The position numbers and the translations under genes were made by a program. Below, piece by piece: positions 27,501 through 38,100 of a DNA stretch of 64,000 nt. The stretch comes from Ophiodon elongatus. Lineage: Eukaryota > Chordata > Actinopteri > Perciformes > Hexagrammidae. The DNA is taken from the NCBI GenBank assembly GCA_016806645.1, contig JACSYO010000475.1:2205001-2269000 (forward strand), read 5' to 3'. The notes beneath the pieces were generated by a model that searched no databases, had not been told where the DNA came from, and saw only the letters and a list, made by a program, of their open reading frames with translations. Numbering within the stretch: the stretch's first letter is position 1; every line of letters begins with the position of its first letter.

Positions 27501-29492
27501 CCCCGCGGCCAAAGGCTTAAATATTTAGTATGTGGTCTACTGCCCAGGATTAAAAAATGTCCCTCACTGTCAACATCCTCTACCTCATCCATCAGAGAGG
27601 TCAATGGAGATGGGGGAAGATTCAACAGATGACATTAGTTAATACTTTACGGTGTTTGGCCAGCTTAGGGAACCAAGTTAAAGTTAAAAAGGTTCAAATC
27701 CTTTTTAGATGTTAAACCATGCACCTCCACATCCTGGTGCTTGCATAAAAATATAAAACTTGCAAAAATAATTTTACAGAAGTCAGTTCAATTAATATTA
27801 ATCTGTGAATATAAAAACTGTTTCCAGTTGTTATTTCATCATAGAATAGCCTACGTACAAAATGTTTGACCTTTGCTATCAAAGGCAAACGCCAGTTCAC
27901 GAACTTTCTAAAATAGAAGAAAGATCTATTTAGAAGACTTGTCGTGAGCAGCAACGGAGAACTAAATATGTTTCATACATTGGTGAGGAAGTGTTGGACA
28001 AACCCTTCTGAAATGTCCCAGCTGAGCTGAAATCTAATAACCCGAGTCACCTTGCATGAAGCCAGACCATGAAGAAATCCATGCAGGGAGAGTGTCACTG
28101 AAGCCCAGTGCAGCACATACCTGAGGAGACTTGTATTACTCCCATTCTACCCAACTGTCACGCTCAGCATACACTGTCTGAGCTCACAGAAGGACGAGTA
28201 ATTTGTATGTCCAATGCGAAACAGAAAAGACTGAAAGTCAATGTTGTAATAATAAATAGATATCACTTTAGAGACCACAGCTCAAATAGAAAGAAGTGAA
28301 ATGCCAGAAGCTAAAACTGTTCAATGACATCAATAGTCAGAGCTTAGAGCTTTAAAAAAAGAAACCATGTTTTTTTTTGTTTCGTAAATTGCTGAAGTTA
28401 ATACTTAAATTATTTACTTGATTACATTCTCATTAACTGTACCATGTAATATTTTACACCGTTGCACTGGAAAGTAACCCTAAAAATCTAAAGTTTACTC
28501 TATATCACTGCTGATGTTTTAAAAATCAGCACAGCTGACAATATATTTTCATGACAACTGCATGTACAGGGAGGAATGTTTAGGAGTTGGATTTAGGAGT
28601 GACACTTCAACAAAACAGGGAAGGTATATTTGAGGTAAACTGTAGTTTATAAATTAAATTTCTCCCCTCATCCTCTCAGCCTAAGATCGAGTGGTTGAAG
28701 AATCAGGTGATCATTGGAAACGACCCCAAGTTTCGTCAGAACTCTACCCAGGGCATTTGCTCCCTCGAGATCCGTAAGCCCTGCTGCTTCGATGGCGGTG
28801 TGTACACCTGCAGAGCCAAGAACAAGCAGGGAGAGGCCCTGGTCTCCTGCAAGTTGGAGGTCAAAAGTACGTATCTAAAGGACTTGGATGAGAAGATCGA
28901 TACCACTTTCATGTGTGCTAAATGTGAATCTAAAACCAGCAGCTGGTTAGCTCTGCATAAAGACTGGAGGCATGTCCAAAGTTCACTTATTGACAAGTTA
29001 TATGTTGTTGTTTTTTAATCTGTACAAAAAACAAAATGTAAAAAACGACATGTTGTGGTTATATGAGGGGTTAGGTTGATGGATTTAACAAGATATGACA
29101 TGTTAAACAGTGACCTTTAGAGGTAGGCTGTTTTTGTTTCCTTTTACAGTTTTTATGCTAAGCTAAGCTACATAGCTGTTGACTGTTGCTTGATATTTAC
29201 CTTACAGACAGGAGAGTGGTATCGTTTTATTTTTATGAACTCTCAGCAAGAATACAAATAAGCGCATTTACCAAAATGTCAAACATTTACATGTCAATCA
29301 TTTACATTTGGGACATTTGGGAGAACCTGTTATTGGTCCCAGTTGATGATTCAAGTTTCCATGTCTACACATTTTAACTAATAATGTACCAGAAATGTAT
29401 TCCATTAAAAAAAAAAAAAAAAATGTAAACTGTATATTCCTCTCCTGACAGAGGTCATTCTTCCAGAGGCTGACAAAGTGAAGGGCAAATAA
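15133..29492 (+). CDS. mybph: Myosin-binding protein H (12 exons)
   Basis: Exons: 15133-15346, 16756-16809, 17079-17144, 17841-17975, 18416-18583, 21912-22000, 22389-22581, 22979-23118, 24058-24217, 25187-25323, 28680-28866, 29452-29492. They total 1584 nt, or 527 residues. The start ATG has A at -3. Residues 1-111 are Ala/Pro-rich with a PADA-type repeat, as in the flexible N-termini of the MyBP family. The order after that is Fn3 (about 112-212), Ig (213-306, with WLKDG and DSGVYEI), Fn3 (307-406, with WTPPKDDGN and GNAYSFRVFAENQVG) and Ig (407-514, with WLKNQ and GGVYTCRAKN). This Fn3-Ig-Fn3-Ig order and the length (human about 477 aa) fit MyBP-H, which binds myosin in the thick-filament A-band, rather than the much longer MyBP-C. 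The extra length lies in the N-terminal Ala/Pro exons. Confidence 0.93.
15205..15285 (+). repeat. 15-nt coding minisatellite in mybph exon 1
   Basis: Four to five near-identical 15-nt units (CACCTGCGGATGCTG and variants) encode repeated Pro-Ala-Asp-Ala. Because the unit is a multiple of three, copy-number change would keep the frame and lengthen or shorten the N-terminal linker. Confidence 0.85.
15800..15832 (+). CDS. mybph: Candidate 33-nt cassette exon of mybph
   Basis: The stretch is preceded by a CTGCAG acceptor and followed by a GTGGCT donor. It starts in phase 1 and ends in phase 1, exactly like the neighbouring small exons, and would insert AKETPATTLEP into the Ala/Pro linker. Phase and composition support it; the donor is weak (GTGGCT), so it could be an optional or decayed exon. 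Confidence 0.45.
16386..16428 (+). repeat. (TG)n microsatellite
   Basis: About 21 TG units in the first mybph intron region. Confidence 0.95.
17289..17735 (+). repeat. Dispersed repeat with ATTAATCGATTA-type end, copy 1
   Basis: Diverged copy containing TCTGTGAATCAATTAATCAA and ATAATCTGCAGAATAATTGA. Related copies lie at 21180-21480, 36010-36380 and, inverted, about 58060-58290. Intronic in mybph. Confidence 0.5.
21180..21480 (+). repeat. Dispersed repeat, copy 2
   Basis: Ends with GCAGATTAATTTTCTGTTGA, TCAATCAACTAATTCTTGCA and GCTCCC, the same closing phrases as the copy at 36010-36380. Intronic in mybph. Confidence 0.6.
24522..24564 (+). repeat. (GT)n microsatellite
   Basis: About 21 GT units in a mybph intron. 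Confidence 0.95.
28880..29172 (+). repeat. Dispersed teleost repeat, copy 2
   Basis: Shares GATACCACTTTCATGTGTGC, CAGCAGCTGGTTAGCT and CATAAAGACTGGA with the other copies. It begins only about 15 bp after the donor of mybph exon 11. Confidence 0.65.
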
Positions 29493-30400
29493 ACCAACAC
29501 CCAACTCTAGAGGTAAGAAACAGTGGAAGACAACCTGAGATTGTTCAACGTGTCACCAGTGGGAGCACATTTTGTTGCTATATATCTTTCTCCATTCTCT
29601 CATAAATTAAATATCCTTTAATGTATTGCTACTAACACTAACACTGCGCATTACTCCTTTGATACATAATATAAGATATTGACACAAGTTGTTTGAGATA
29701 GAGATTGTTACACTGACAATACTTCCAGCAATGCATTGCAGTGTTCTTAAATTGAAACCAATCACAGCTCATTTGTCCTTCCTTCTTGCCCTCCTCTTAC
29801 CTTCTCATCTGTGCAGCCCACTTCTGCTCCCTCCTCACCCCTGCTTTTGGATGTGGTAATGTGGCAAAGATTGTCAGTCAAATAGAAATACCAAATTTGC
29901 TGTTTTTACAGCGTTAATGTTTCTATTTATACCCTCACTATTAGGCAGACACATTTGCATTTGGGGCATTGCCACTTTCATATAAGCTTTTCAAAGGCCC
30001 AAGTGGTGTAGCCTTTCACGGAAAGCCAGGAGGATTTACTCACAGTGTCATTTCAACTGCTGACAAGCGAAGACTCATTAAAGCATTTTAAAAAACAAGT
30101 GGAGTGACGAGAGAAGGTGGCAAGATTCATAAAGAAGGGGCAAAGAGATGGAGAAAAAAAGTGACATTTAAGCAGGGAAGAATTATTAGACAGATGACTT
30201 GATATGTTGTTGGTAAACGGATGTAAAGAATAGTTGAAGGTTGTAAGAGTTAGAGTGAATGATAATGGTTTTATCTTACTGTGAAAGACATACCACTGCT
30301 TCTTTTTACGGCACTATGAAACACTATCCCTTTCATCCCTGCTGTACATTCAAAACATGTGAGCAAGGGGCCAATTAGATTATTTAATACTTTTTTAGAT

Positions 30401-30440
30401 TGCAGGTCTCTCATATGGGTCCATATATGAGAGACCTGCA
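30401..30440. repeat. Short inverted repeat beside AT tract
   Basis: TGCAGGTCTCTCATATGG (30401-30418) is followed after two bases by CCATATATGAGAGACCTGCA. This is an 18-20 bp hairpin with one 2-nt length difference, directly before a long AT run. Intronic in the mybph 3'UTR. Confidence 0.8.
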
Positions 30441-30444
30441 TATA

Positions 30445-30445
<1 letters not shown>

Positions 30446-30516
<71 letters not shown>

Positions 30517-30545
30517 TATATAATATATATATATATATATACATA
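30446..30545. repeat. (AT)n microsatellite
   Basis: About 100 bp of nearly pure AT, interrupted by a few ATCATATATAA-type variants. Confidence 0.95.
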
Positions 30546-30910
30546 TATCTCCCCTCTTAACCTTGTTTCTCCTCCCACTTACTGACCACCTTCTTAGCAT
30601 ACGTAGATCTTGACTAGAATCTGCGTTGGCCTACACTAGCACCCACCCTCAGGTTCTCCCTCAGATAAACACGGTTCTCTCTGTTAGCACATTCGCTGTA
30701 GTTTGTACTGTTAACGCTGTTAGTACCGTAACCGTTAGTATGTTGGGAGCCGATCGAAATGCTCGCAATCGCTTATGTACCTTTTTATAGAATGTAAACA
30801 TGTTTTAGCAGAAACCCAAATTCCAAGTATGAACCTAAATATGAGCATATGTTCCCTTTTTAAGATTTTGCTCTCAGGTGTACAAAAAAAGATTGTGGTG
30901 TCATTTTGTA

Positions 30911-31523
30911 CTTAAAGGAATGCTTCACCAATTACTCACCCTGTTACCTTCGAACTCATGAAGAAAACTCAGTTTTAGAGAATTAAAAAAAGAATCATGA
31001 ATGTGGGCCGTGTCTAACAGCAGCAACGCTATATTAAAACATTTGTGTACAAACTCATATGTATATATAATTTAAGCATCATTTATCCAGTTGTATGCTC
31101 AGTACTTCCAAAACACATGCATCTTTGCTAAAACCGTATTATTTGAAAGACTTTGGACTTGTCTAGACTCACACGGACGAGTAGCTTGCCTGCATTAGTG
31201 TGAGACTGTTGTTATGGAAGTATATCTTATAGTAAAGTTTTAGCAAATATGTATGTGTTTGAGAAGCACTGGGAATGCTTAATGCATAAATGAGACTTGA
31301 TTATTCTGCACAAGTTGTGAGAGTTTGTATACAGATGTTTTGATATAGTTTTGTAGCTGTTGAACGTGGCCCCTATTTACTTCAATTCATCAAGACTTCT
31401 CCGTTTTTTTTATCCTCCATTTGCCGAGGAGGCATGCAAGAAAAACAAAGTTTTCTTCAGAAATTTAAGGTAACACAGGGTGTGTATACAAGTGGTCATT
31501 TTGTGAGTGAAGTATCCCTTTAA
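30911..31523 (+). mobile_element. Non-autonomous DNA element (MITE-like), about 0.6 kb
   Basis: The ends are imperfect inverted repeats: CTTAAAGGAATGCTTCAC at the left and, read on the other strand from the right, GTTAAAGGGATACTTCACT. There is no coding sequence in between. Sits in the long 3'UTR intron of mybph. Confidence 0.6.
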
Positions 31524-32249
31524 CCTTGAATATAGGGCCTAGATTTGTCATCTTAGTTTGTTTGACTTATATTTACTATTTAAATAAACAGGATGCAGTT
31601 GTTATGCTACATGCACACAACAAAGCTGACCTTCAGCACGGTCAGGGACAAGTGTGTGTTCACACTATACAGCAAATGGGGTCACATGCCTGTCTGACTA
31701 AACCCCCCAGTGTGGCTCAAGTGATCCCATCTTCCTGCATCCCGATGTGCTCGGATGCATTCACACCTGTATTTACAGCTGCCCACTTGTGATCATATTA
31801 CCAAAGATGCATGTTCGTGCCAAGTGTAAACTGCGCCGTATAGATGATGTAATCATGCTTGTGAGTTTTGGGACGCTGCCCCATCGCGCACAGTGATGTT
31901 ACTCCAGATGATTTGACACTAAGCCAAACTCCTCACATTACCACAAGTCAACAGGTGTTGAGTGGAGGGCTTCGAGAAGAAGGGAGAATTGGCTAAGAGG
32001 GCAGAAACCGAGCCAGATATACTTTGATGGAAAATACACAGTGGCTCTCTCTCTCTCTCTCTCTGTCACACATGCACATCAAAAACAAATCCATACAAAC
32101 TCTCTTGCTGCATATTCCCGGCTAAAGTGATTCTCAACACCTCATGACCCCATTTAACTCTCTTATTTCTTTAATTATCTTTCCACCAGTGAGAAGTCCA
32201 GGTTTTATATTTTAAGGTAAGTTTGCGTGTGTGTGTGTGTGTGTGTGTG

Positions 32250-32409
32250 TGGCCAACATGTTTTACCCATCTTGTGAGGACATGATGGTTAAGTAAGATA
32301 AGGTTAAGTTTAGGTTTAGGTTAGGGTTGGGATTAGGCTGGTAGCTGTTCTGAGTCTCCAGGAAATTAATGTAAGTCAATGAAAAGTACACCAAAGTCAT
32401 GAAAACACC

Positions 32410-32410
<1 letters not shown>
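32250..32410 (+). repeat. TTAGG-rich dispersed repeat linked to (TG)n
   Basis: Contains TTTAGGTTTAGGTTAGGG and AAGTCAATGAAAAGTACACC, and is flanked by (TG)n at 32227-32251 and 32411-32484. The pairing of such a segment with a TG tract is common in fish genomes, from memory. Confidence 0.5.

Positions 32411-32484
<74 letters not shown>
32411..32484 (+). repeat. (TG)n microsatellite
   Basis: About 37 TG units, in the last 3'UTR intron of mybph. Confidence 0.97.
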
Positions 32485-32487
<3 letters not shown>

Positions 32488-32795
32488 TCATTTTTCTAAC
32501 CCTTTCTGTGTGTCTCTCTTATCTTGTCCAGAGTATTTGGAGAGGAGAGAGAGAGAATCATTGCAGTCTGTGCAGCAGTGTGTACATAATGAAGAAAGGG
32601 AAAGAACAACAAACCAACATCTCCATATCGATTTCCATCCTGACTCACCCACTCCTCAAGTATGCAGGGAAGACCCACGGCTCCCAACCCATCCCAGTTT
32701 GTCAAATGTTGTATGTTATTTATGCTGGTGACATGTATGTAAGGATATATTCACAATGTTTTCTTTCTGCCTCTGTCTGTATGCTGTTTGTTACA

Positions 32796-32796
<1 letters not shown>

Positions 32797-32839
<43 letters not shown>
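32797..32839. repeat. (TA)n microsatellite
   Basis: About 21 TA units immediately upstream of the mybph poly(A) hexamer. Confidence 0.95.
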
Positions 32840-32843
<4 letters not shown>

Positions 32844-32848
32844 TACTC

Positions 32849-32854
32849 AATAAA
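32849..32854 (+). terminator. Poly(A) signal AATAAA, candidate for mybph
   Basis: Canonical hexamer directly after a (TA)n tract; a second AATAAA-type hexamer follows about 50 bp on. Best candidate for the end of the mybph transcript. Confidence 0.5.
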
Positions 32855-32875
32855 ACAGGGAAGCTTTGGACATGC

Positions 32876-35176
32876 TGTGGCATTGACTGTATGGATGTTT
32901 AATAAAAATTGTATTTTATGACAAATTATGTGGATTATTACACACATTTTAAACATTGCTACATATAGTTTTAGGATGGATTACATTTTAGGTTAGGTTT
33001 AGAAGTTTTTGTCATTATAGAATACAAGTAGACAGATGTGCTGTGCTCTGGCTAGGTGCCTTTGTAAATTGTCCAAATTACAAACAAATATTATTCAGCC
33101 AGGCAGATAGTTTTGGATTCATCTGCAAAGGTTTTAATATCTGTCTCTTAGATATTTGTAAGTGGAATTTTTGTTTGTTTTTCTCAAATCATTGATAAAT
33201 AACATAAGCAAATCAACAGAAACATAAGTGTCATTCTACTAAAGAAATAATACAGGTGGTAGAATGTTAGCTATCTCTAAACCGCTGTACATATTATACC
33301 AAAACTATCTGCATGACTAAATACCACCAGTGTGCCGTGGTGTTTTTTGTAGAATTTGGGTGAACGGACCCTTTAAATGAATACTCATCACCACCCTTAG
33401 GCTTGAAAGGTGGCTCTAAAAAGTTTCTAGCTTGTTCTTTCATGAAAGATGGCAGCTACAATCAGCTTTGAATCTTCATAAATCCTTTATTCTGTCCATT
33501 GTTGATGCCAGCCCAACATGGTGTGTCCCTTACCTGCCAGTCTTCAGCCCGTGGATTTGTCCCACGGCTTTCTTTGTTTGTTTTTTGCAAAACTCCTGTC
33601 CTTTCTTTTCATCGACAAAAAATGACACCCGTAGGTTGATCTACGCTTAAGAATGTGCTTAGTCATAATAAATAACAATTAATAAATTGGCATAACAATT
33701 TCCGTGTTTGCATACTAATACGAGCTCACTGCTTTTTTTTTACATAGATGTTGGTGTGTAGAATACAGGTGATTTATCCAGTTATAGCCAGTATTATATT
33801 AATATTTATATGAATCTTTTTTTAATGTGTTTTGCCATAGATACAGTATGCAGGGTGCCCTGGGTCAGAGGCGTGGCCGTAGATAATTCAATTTTCTGTG
33901 TTATACTGACACCTTATGGTGAGTATTGTGAGACAACACCAGTGACAGAGAAGCAGATGGGCGTTTCATCTTGACACACACAATCTCAACCTTACAGGAA
34001 GTACTTACTTTCTAATCACTCTTGATGACCACTTGACAATGTGCATAAACATTTAGATTTTAAAATGTGTATATGTATAGGTGATTCAGTGGGAATAATG
34101 TTGATTCTATTGCATGCCTAAAGAACGACTTTGAGCTGAAGAGAAAAGGATGTTCCGCTGAAGATTGTGGTCAGTAGGGTGGGTTCACATAAGTGTAAAA
34201 AAAAAAAGAAACAAGTTTCTTCCGCTCATGTACCCAAATCACTTCACACCCACAGGTTAAAACAGGTCAACTCTGAGACTGCACTAAGATCAAATTGTTT
34301 CAGAAAGTATTTTGGTTTTGGTTCTGCTTACTTTTAATTTAGTCTCAGCTGAAAATAGAATCAGTTTATCGACTTAAATCGAAAATTTAAGATAATCTTG
34401 ACTTCACCTCTTTCTTGCCTTCTTGACACACACATATTCGGACTTCCCGGATCAATAACTCGTCAGCAAAACGGTGTTAAAACACAAACGACACCTCTCT
34501 GTAACCGTCGTGATGTAGACAACAAGCTACAACCTTAATTAACCTTCATTTTTTTTTACCAAAACGGGCCGTTCTCCGAGCTGGATGAATAGCGTTAGTC
34601 TCAATGTGCGGCCGGCTGTGAGACGAGTGCGCAGGCACCGTCTGCAAAATGCAATGCGGAAAATACAAACTAGAACGGCCCGTTTAGGTAAAATGAAGGT
34701 TAATTAAGGTTGTAGCTTGTTGTCTACATCACGACGGTTACAGAGAGGTGTCGTTTGTGTTTTAACACCGTTTTGCTGACGAGTTATTGATCCCGGAAAT
34801 CCGAATCTGTGAATATCTTTCAAACTTTACCTAACTCTATTCAACACAATTGAAAAATATTTTCAATACATTAACGTTATTGCAGGTTGTTTCATTTCCC
34901 TAAACCCTCCTCGTGACTGTTCAGCAGAAATACACATTGAAATTGATGTCGAGAACACAAACATCTAAATGTGGTTGACCAACACATTTCCTGTTGCTTC
35001 AAAGAAAAAAAACAGACATCAAAGACAGGAAAGCTGCTGCCCTGAGGTGAGTTCAGAAATGAAGTTGTCGCACACGCCCTTTTAGTACGCAGTCTATTTC
35101 CTTTTTAACTTCACTACACAGCAGATAGATGACTCAAATCGGCAGCACAGTGTCTACATGTGCAGGTCAATGAAAA
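32876..35176. other. Intergenic region, mybph to Ig receptor
   Basis: About 2.3 kb without a supportable gene. It holds an AT-rich stretch, a 371-bp fold-back element (34436-34806), and the presumed promoter of the Ig receptor. No TATA box or CpG cluster stands out near 35.1 kb. Confidence 0.7.
34436..34806. mobile_element. Fold-back (long inverted repeat) element
   Basis: Left arm about 34436-34574 and right arm about 34669-34806 are near-perfect inverted copies, beginning ATTCGGACTTCCCGGATC and ending GATCCCGGAAATCCGAAT. Only a handful of mismatches and a short T-run length difference are visible over about 138 bp. A unique GC-rich loop of about 95 bp lies between. There is no coding capacity. 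The structure is that of a foldback or MITE-type DNA element. No clear target-site duplication was found. The high arm identity suggests recent insertion or ongoing arm homogenisation. Confidence 0.85.
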
Positions 35177-38100
35177 ATGTGGCTTGTCAAGGTCTTCTGT
35201 GTCATATGTAAGTTTTTTAAGCAATTGCATTTATTTTTTGTGATTTATGGTATACAAACAATACTTCTATGTACAGTTAAATGTGATTCCCAACGAACAT
35301 TTATTGTTGTTATTGTTTTGACAGATTTCACTGCCTGTGCAGCTCAGGATCCCTCTGATGGTAAGAAACATGTTTGACACACTGACAAAACATGACCATT
35401 TCTTTATTGAATTGATTTAAAATAGATAGTTTTTCACATTTTCTTGTAGAAAAAATAAATAAAATGAATCATTAGAATTTAGTACATGAATTCAGTTGTG
35501 ACTGTAAACTGAATGACGTGTTATTACATTTTTTGATTGATGAGGAAGTACAACATGAGGCGAGGATACATAAGGAACATGAAGTACTTTGTTCTCATAC
35601 ATCTGGCACTTCCTACATTTGCACCTATAAGTGCAAGTTCATGTTTCAGTATTCTGTAGTTCCAACTTCATGCTTTTACACGGTTATGTTTTCTAAACTT
35701 TGTTGTCCATCTAATGTCCCTGTTCTTGTGTCATCCAGTAGTATTGTGTTGGATAAAATAACACAATATACTGTTATAATTACATGCAGTATGTGGTATT
35801 GCTAAGAAATTTATAATGTTTGTTGTGTTGTATTAAACTGCATTTTTCTGTCAGGTAATCCTGTTATTTTAGTCCATGCCTTTTGTCACTTTCTATTGCA
35901 GGCTGCCAGTGTAGTATATGTGTGTCAACTTGATTTAAATTATTACAATTTTTATATTTAGTTTAATTTAATTGGGTTTGAGTGTCCTTTTGTAGGTTTC
36001 ATACAGGACCACAGCAGATAATTTAATGGTTGTTTTCATTATTAATTAATTTGCAGATTATATTTTTTTGCAGATTGATTGTCCCAGTTAATGGAGTGAT
36101 CTTTTTGTATTTGAAATGTAAATGTAATATTACTTCCCACAACTGAAGGGGATGTACTCTAATTGCTTGTCGACCAACTGCCCAAACCCAAAGATATTCA
36201 GTTCGCTGTCATATAAGACAAAGAAAATATATAAATCTTAACATTTGAGAAGCTGGAACCAGTGAATGTTTGGCATTTTTGCTTGAAACATGACTGAAAC
36301 GATTAATCAATTATCAAAGTAGTTGCAGAATAATTTTCTGTTGATTGTTTCATAGATTAATCGTCGCAGCTCTAAATTAATTGTTGCTACTGTTGCTGTT
36401 TAAATCCATCTCCAGAGAGTAGGTAGAGAACATATGTTGGCTTTTCTGATCCAAATTCTGTTCTCCACATATCTCCTGTCATCCACCAGCCTCCACGTCC
36501 AAAGATGCTTCTCCAACCAATACTTTGCCGATGTCAACGGAGCCTATGACTATCTATGGTGAGATTTTATCCTCAGTTTTGCCGTAAACGTAACTCTAAA
36601 AAAGTAAGCATGGTTATGAAATTCTGTAGATTTTAATTGGAAAGATGTTACTTCCTGAAATCAAGTAAGTATTTCCAAAAGCATAAGTGGTAGTTTTTGT
36701 AAGCAGAAGTCACCCAAAATTATTATAATGCACATCATGGTATTGAATTGATTTTGTACAGTTAAATCTACAAACACAGATGAATGAGAAAGCAGCGTTA
36801 AAATGATGATATGTTTTCGACAGTAAGGCCTAAAAAATGAATCATCTTGTCACTTGTGAAATCACCGTGGGCGTTGTTCAAGCACTTAATTTTTTTCCGT
36901 TTGTGGTGGTTTGTAACTCTATGATGTCATCGCCGCAATTTGTCTCTCCACTTTTTAAAAGAAGTCTCTTAAAGTTTAAAACTAACCTTTTTAACTGCTG
37001 AATTAAGATATTATATAATTTAAACATGAATTATATTTCAATTTTTTTTGTAAGCATGTGTTCTGAAATAATTTAACTGCAGTCCGTAATGTTGTGTATT
37101 TTTAAATAAAAAGTTTCTAAGAGATGGCATCAATTGTATCATCAATTGTATGCTTTATGTCATCATTTTTAACTGTTTTTAAGACCAAAAATCTGATGAA
37201 TGAACTTACTGTGGACTAAATCCTTCATAGTAAGGCTTCTGATTCCAATGGACCTAAATGTGCATGGCTATTTCAGCAATGTTATTTCTTAATGATATAA
37301 TCAATAATATTTTTTAATACACTTCCAGAGCCTCCTTTACCATCTGTGCAATCACATTCAGAGTGGTCCAGTGTGTTCCCTTCTGAGAAAGTGGAGTTAA
37401 GTTGCAATGTCACTGGCAGCGCTGACTGGACCTTCACCTGGGACAGAAATACACAACCAGTACAAGATACAGATCCAAATGTATCTTTGTCTGAAGACGG
37501 ATCAAAGCTTACAATCACAGCAGCAACACAAACATATTCTGGAATTTATTCCTGTAAAGCTCATCACAAAACAAAAAGTGTTACCACTAAAAGTAGTAAT
37601 TCATTCGAACTCAAAGTGTATGGTAAGTTTCATCATCCATATTTGAGTTGAATTTCGAGACAGCATGTAATATAAGATAATTGAATTGGTATATTTTTCT
37701 TTCTCCTTTCTGATTAGCCAACAAGCCCAAACCAACTTTGACCAGCAGTACAAAGTTTGACAAGATGTTCCCTGGAGAGTCGGTCACCTTCACATGCAAG
37801 GTTGATGTGCCCTCTGGATGGGTATACCTCTGGTACCATAAGGGAACAGATGAAATTCAAGATAGTACTACTAATACGTATACCATAGCATCTATAGATC
37901 ATCCTAACAGTGGACAATACCACTGCAAAGCCAAGAGAGGCAAAGACCCCTTCTACACAGAAGAGAGTGACACAACAGCTCTGCAGGTCTCTGGTAAGTT
38001 TACCTGAGAACTGTGTCATCACTTTGCCACCAATTAAACTGCTTCAGTCATTTCTATATACATGAGCCTTTATGCGCATGTCTACAGTACTTTCATCTGT

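Larger units (their letters stand above)
29493..32875 (+). other. mybph: mybph 3'UTR, apparently spliced
   Basis: Twenty bases after the stop there is a clean donor (AG|GTAAGAA, exon end 29512). A 27-nt exon at 32190-32216 (acceptor TTCCACCAG, donor GTAAGT) and a final exon from 32532 (acceptor TTGTCCAG) to the AATAAA at 32849-32854 complete a plausible spliced 3'UTR. The two introns are 2677 and 315 bp. This is inferred from splice-site quality only. An unspliced UTR ending at an earlier site cannot be excluded. Confidence 0.5.

Noticed and set aside
32280..32340. Interstitial telomere (TTAGGG) tract
   Set aside because: Only loosely TTAGG-rich with no clean tandem TTAGGG; fits a dispersed fish repeat better.
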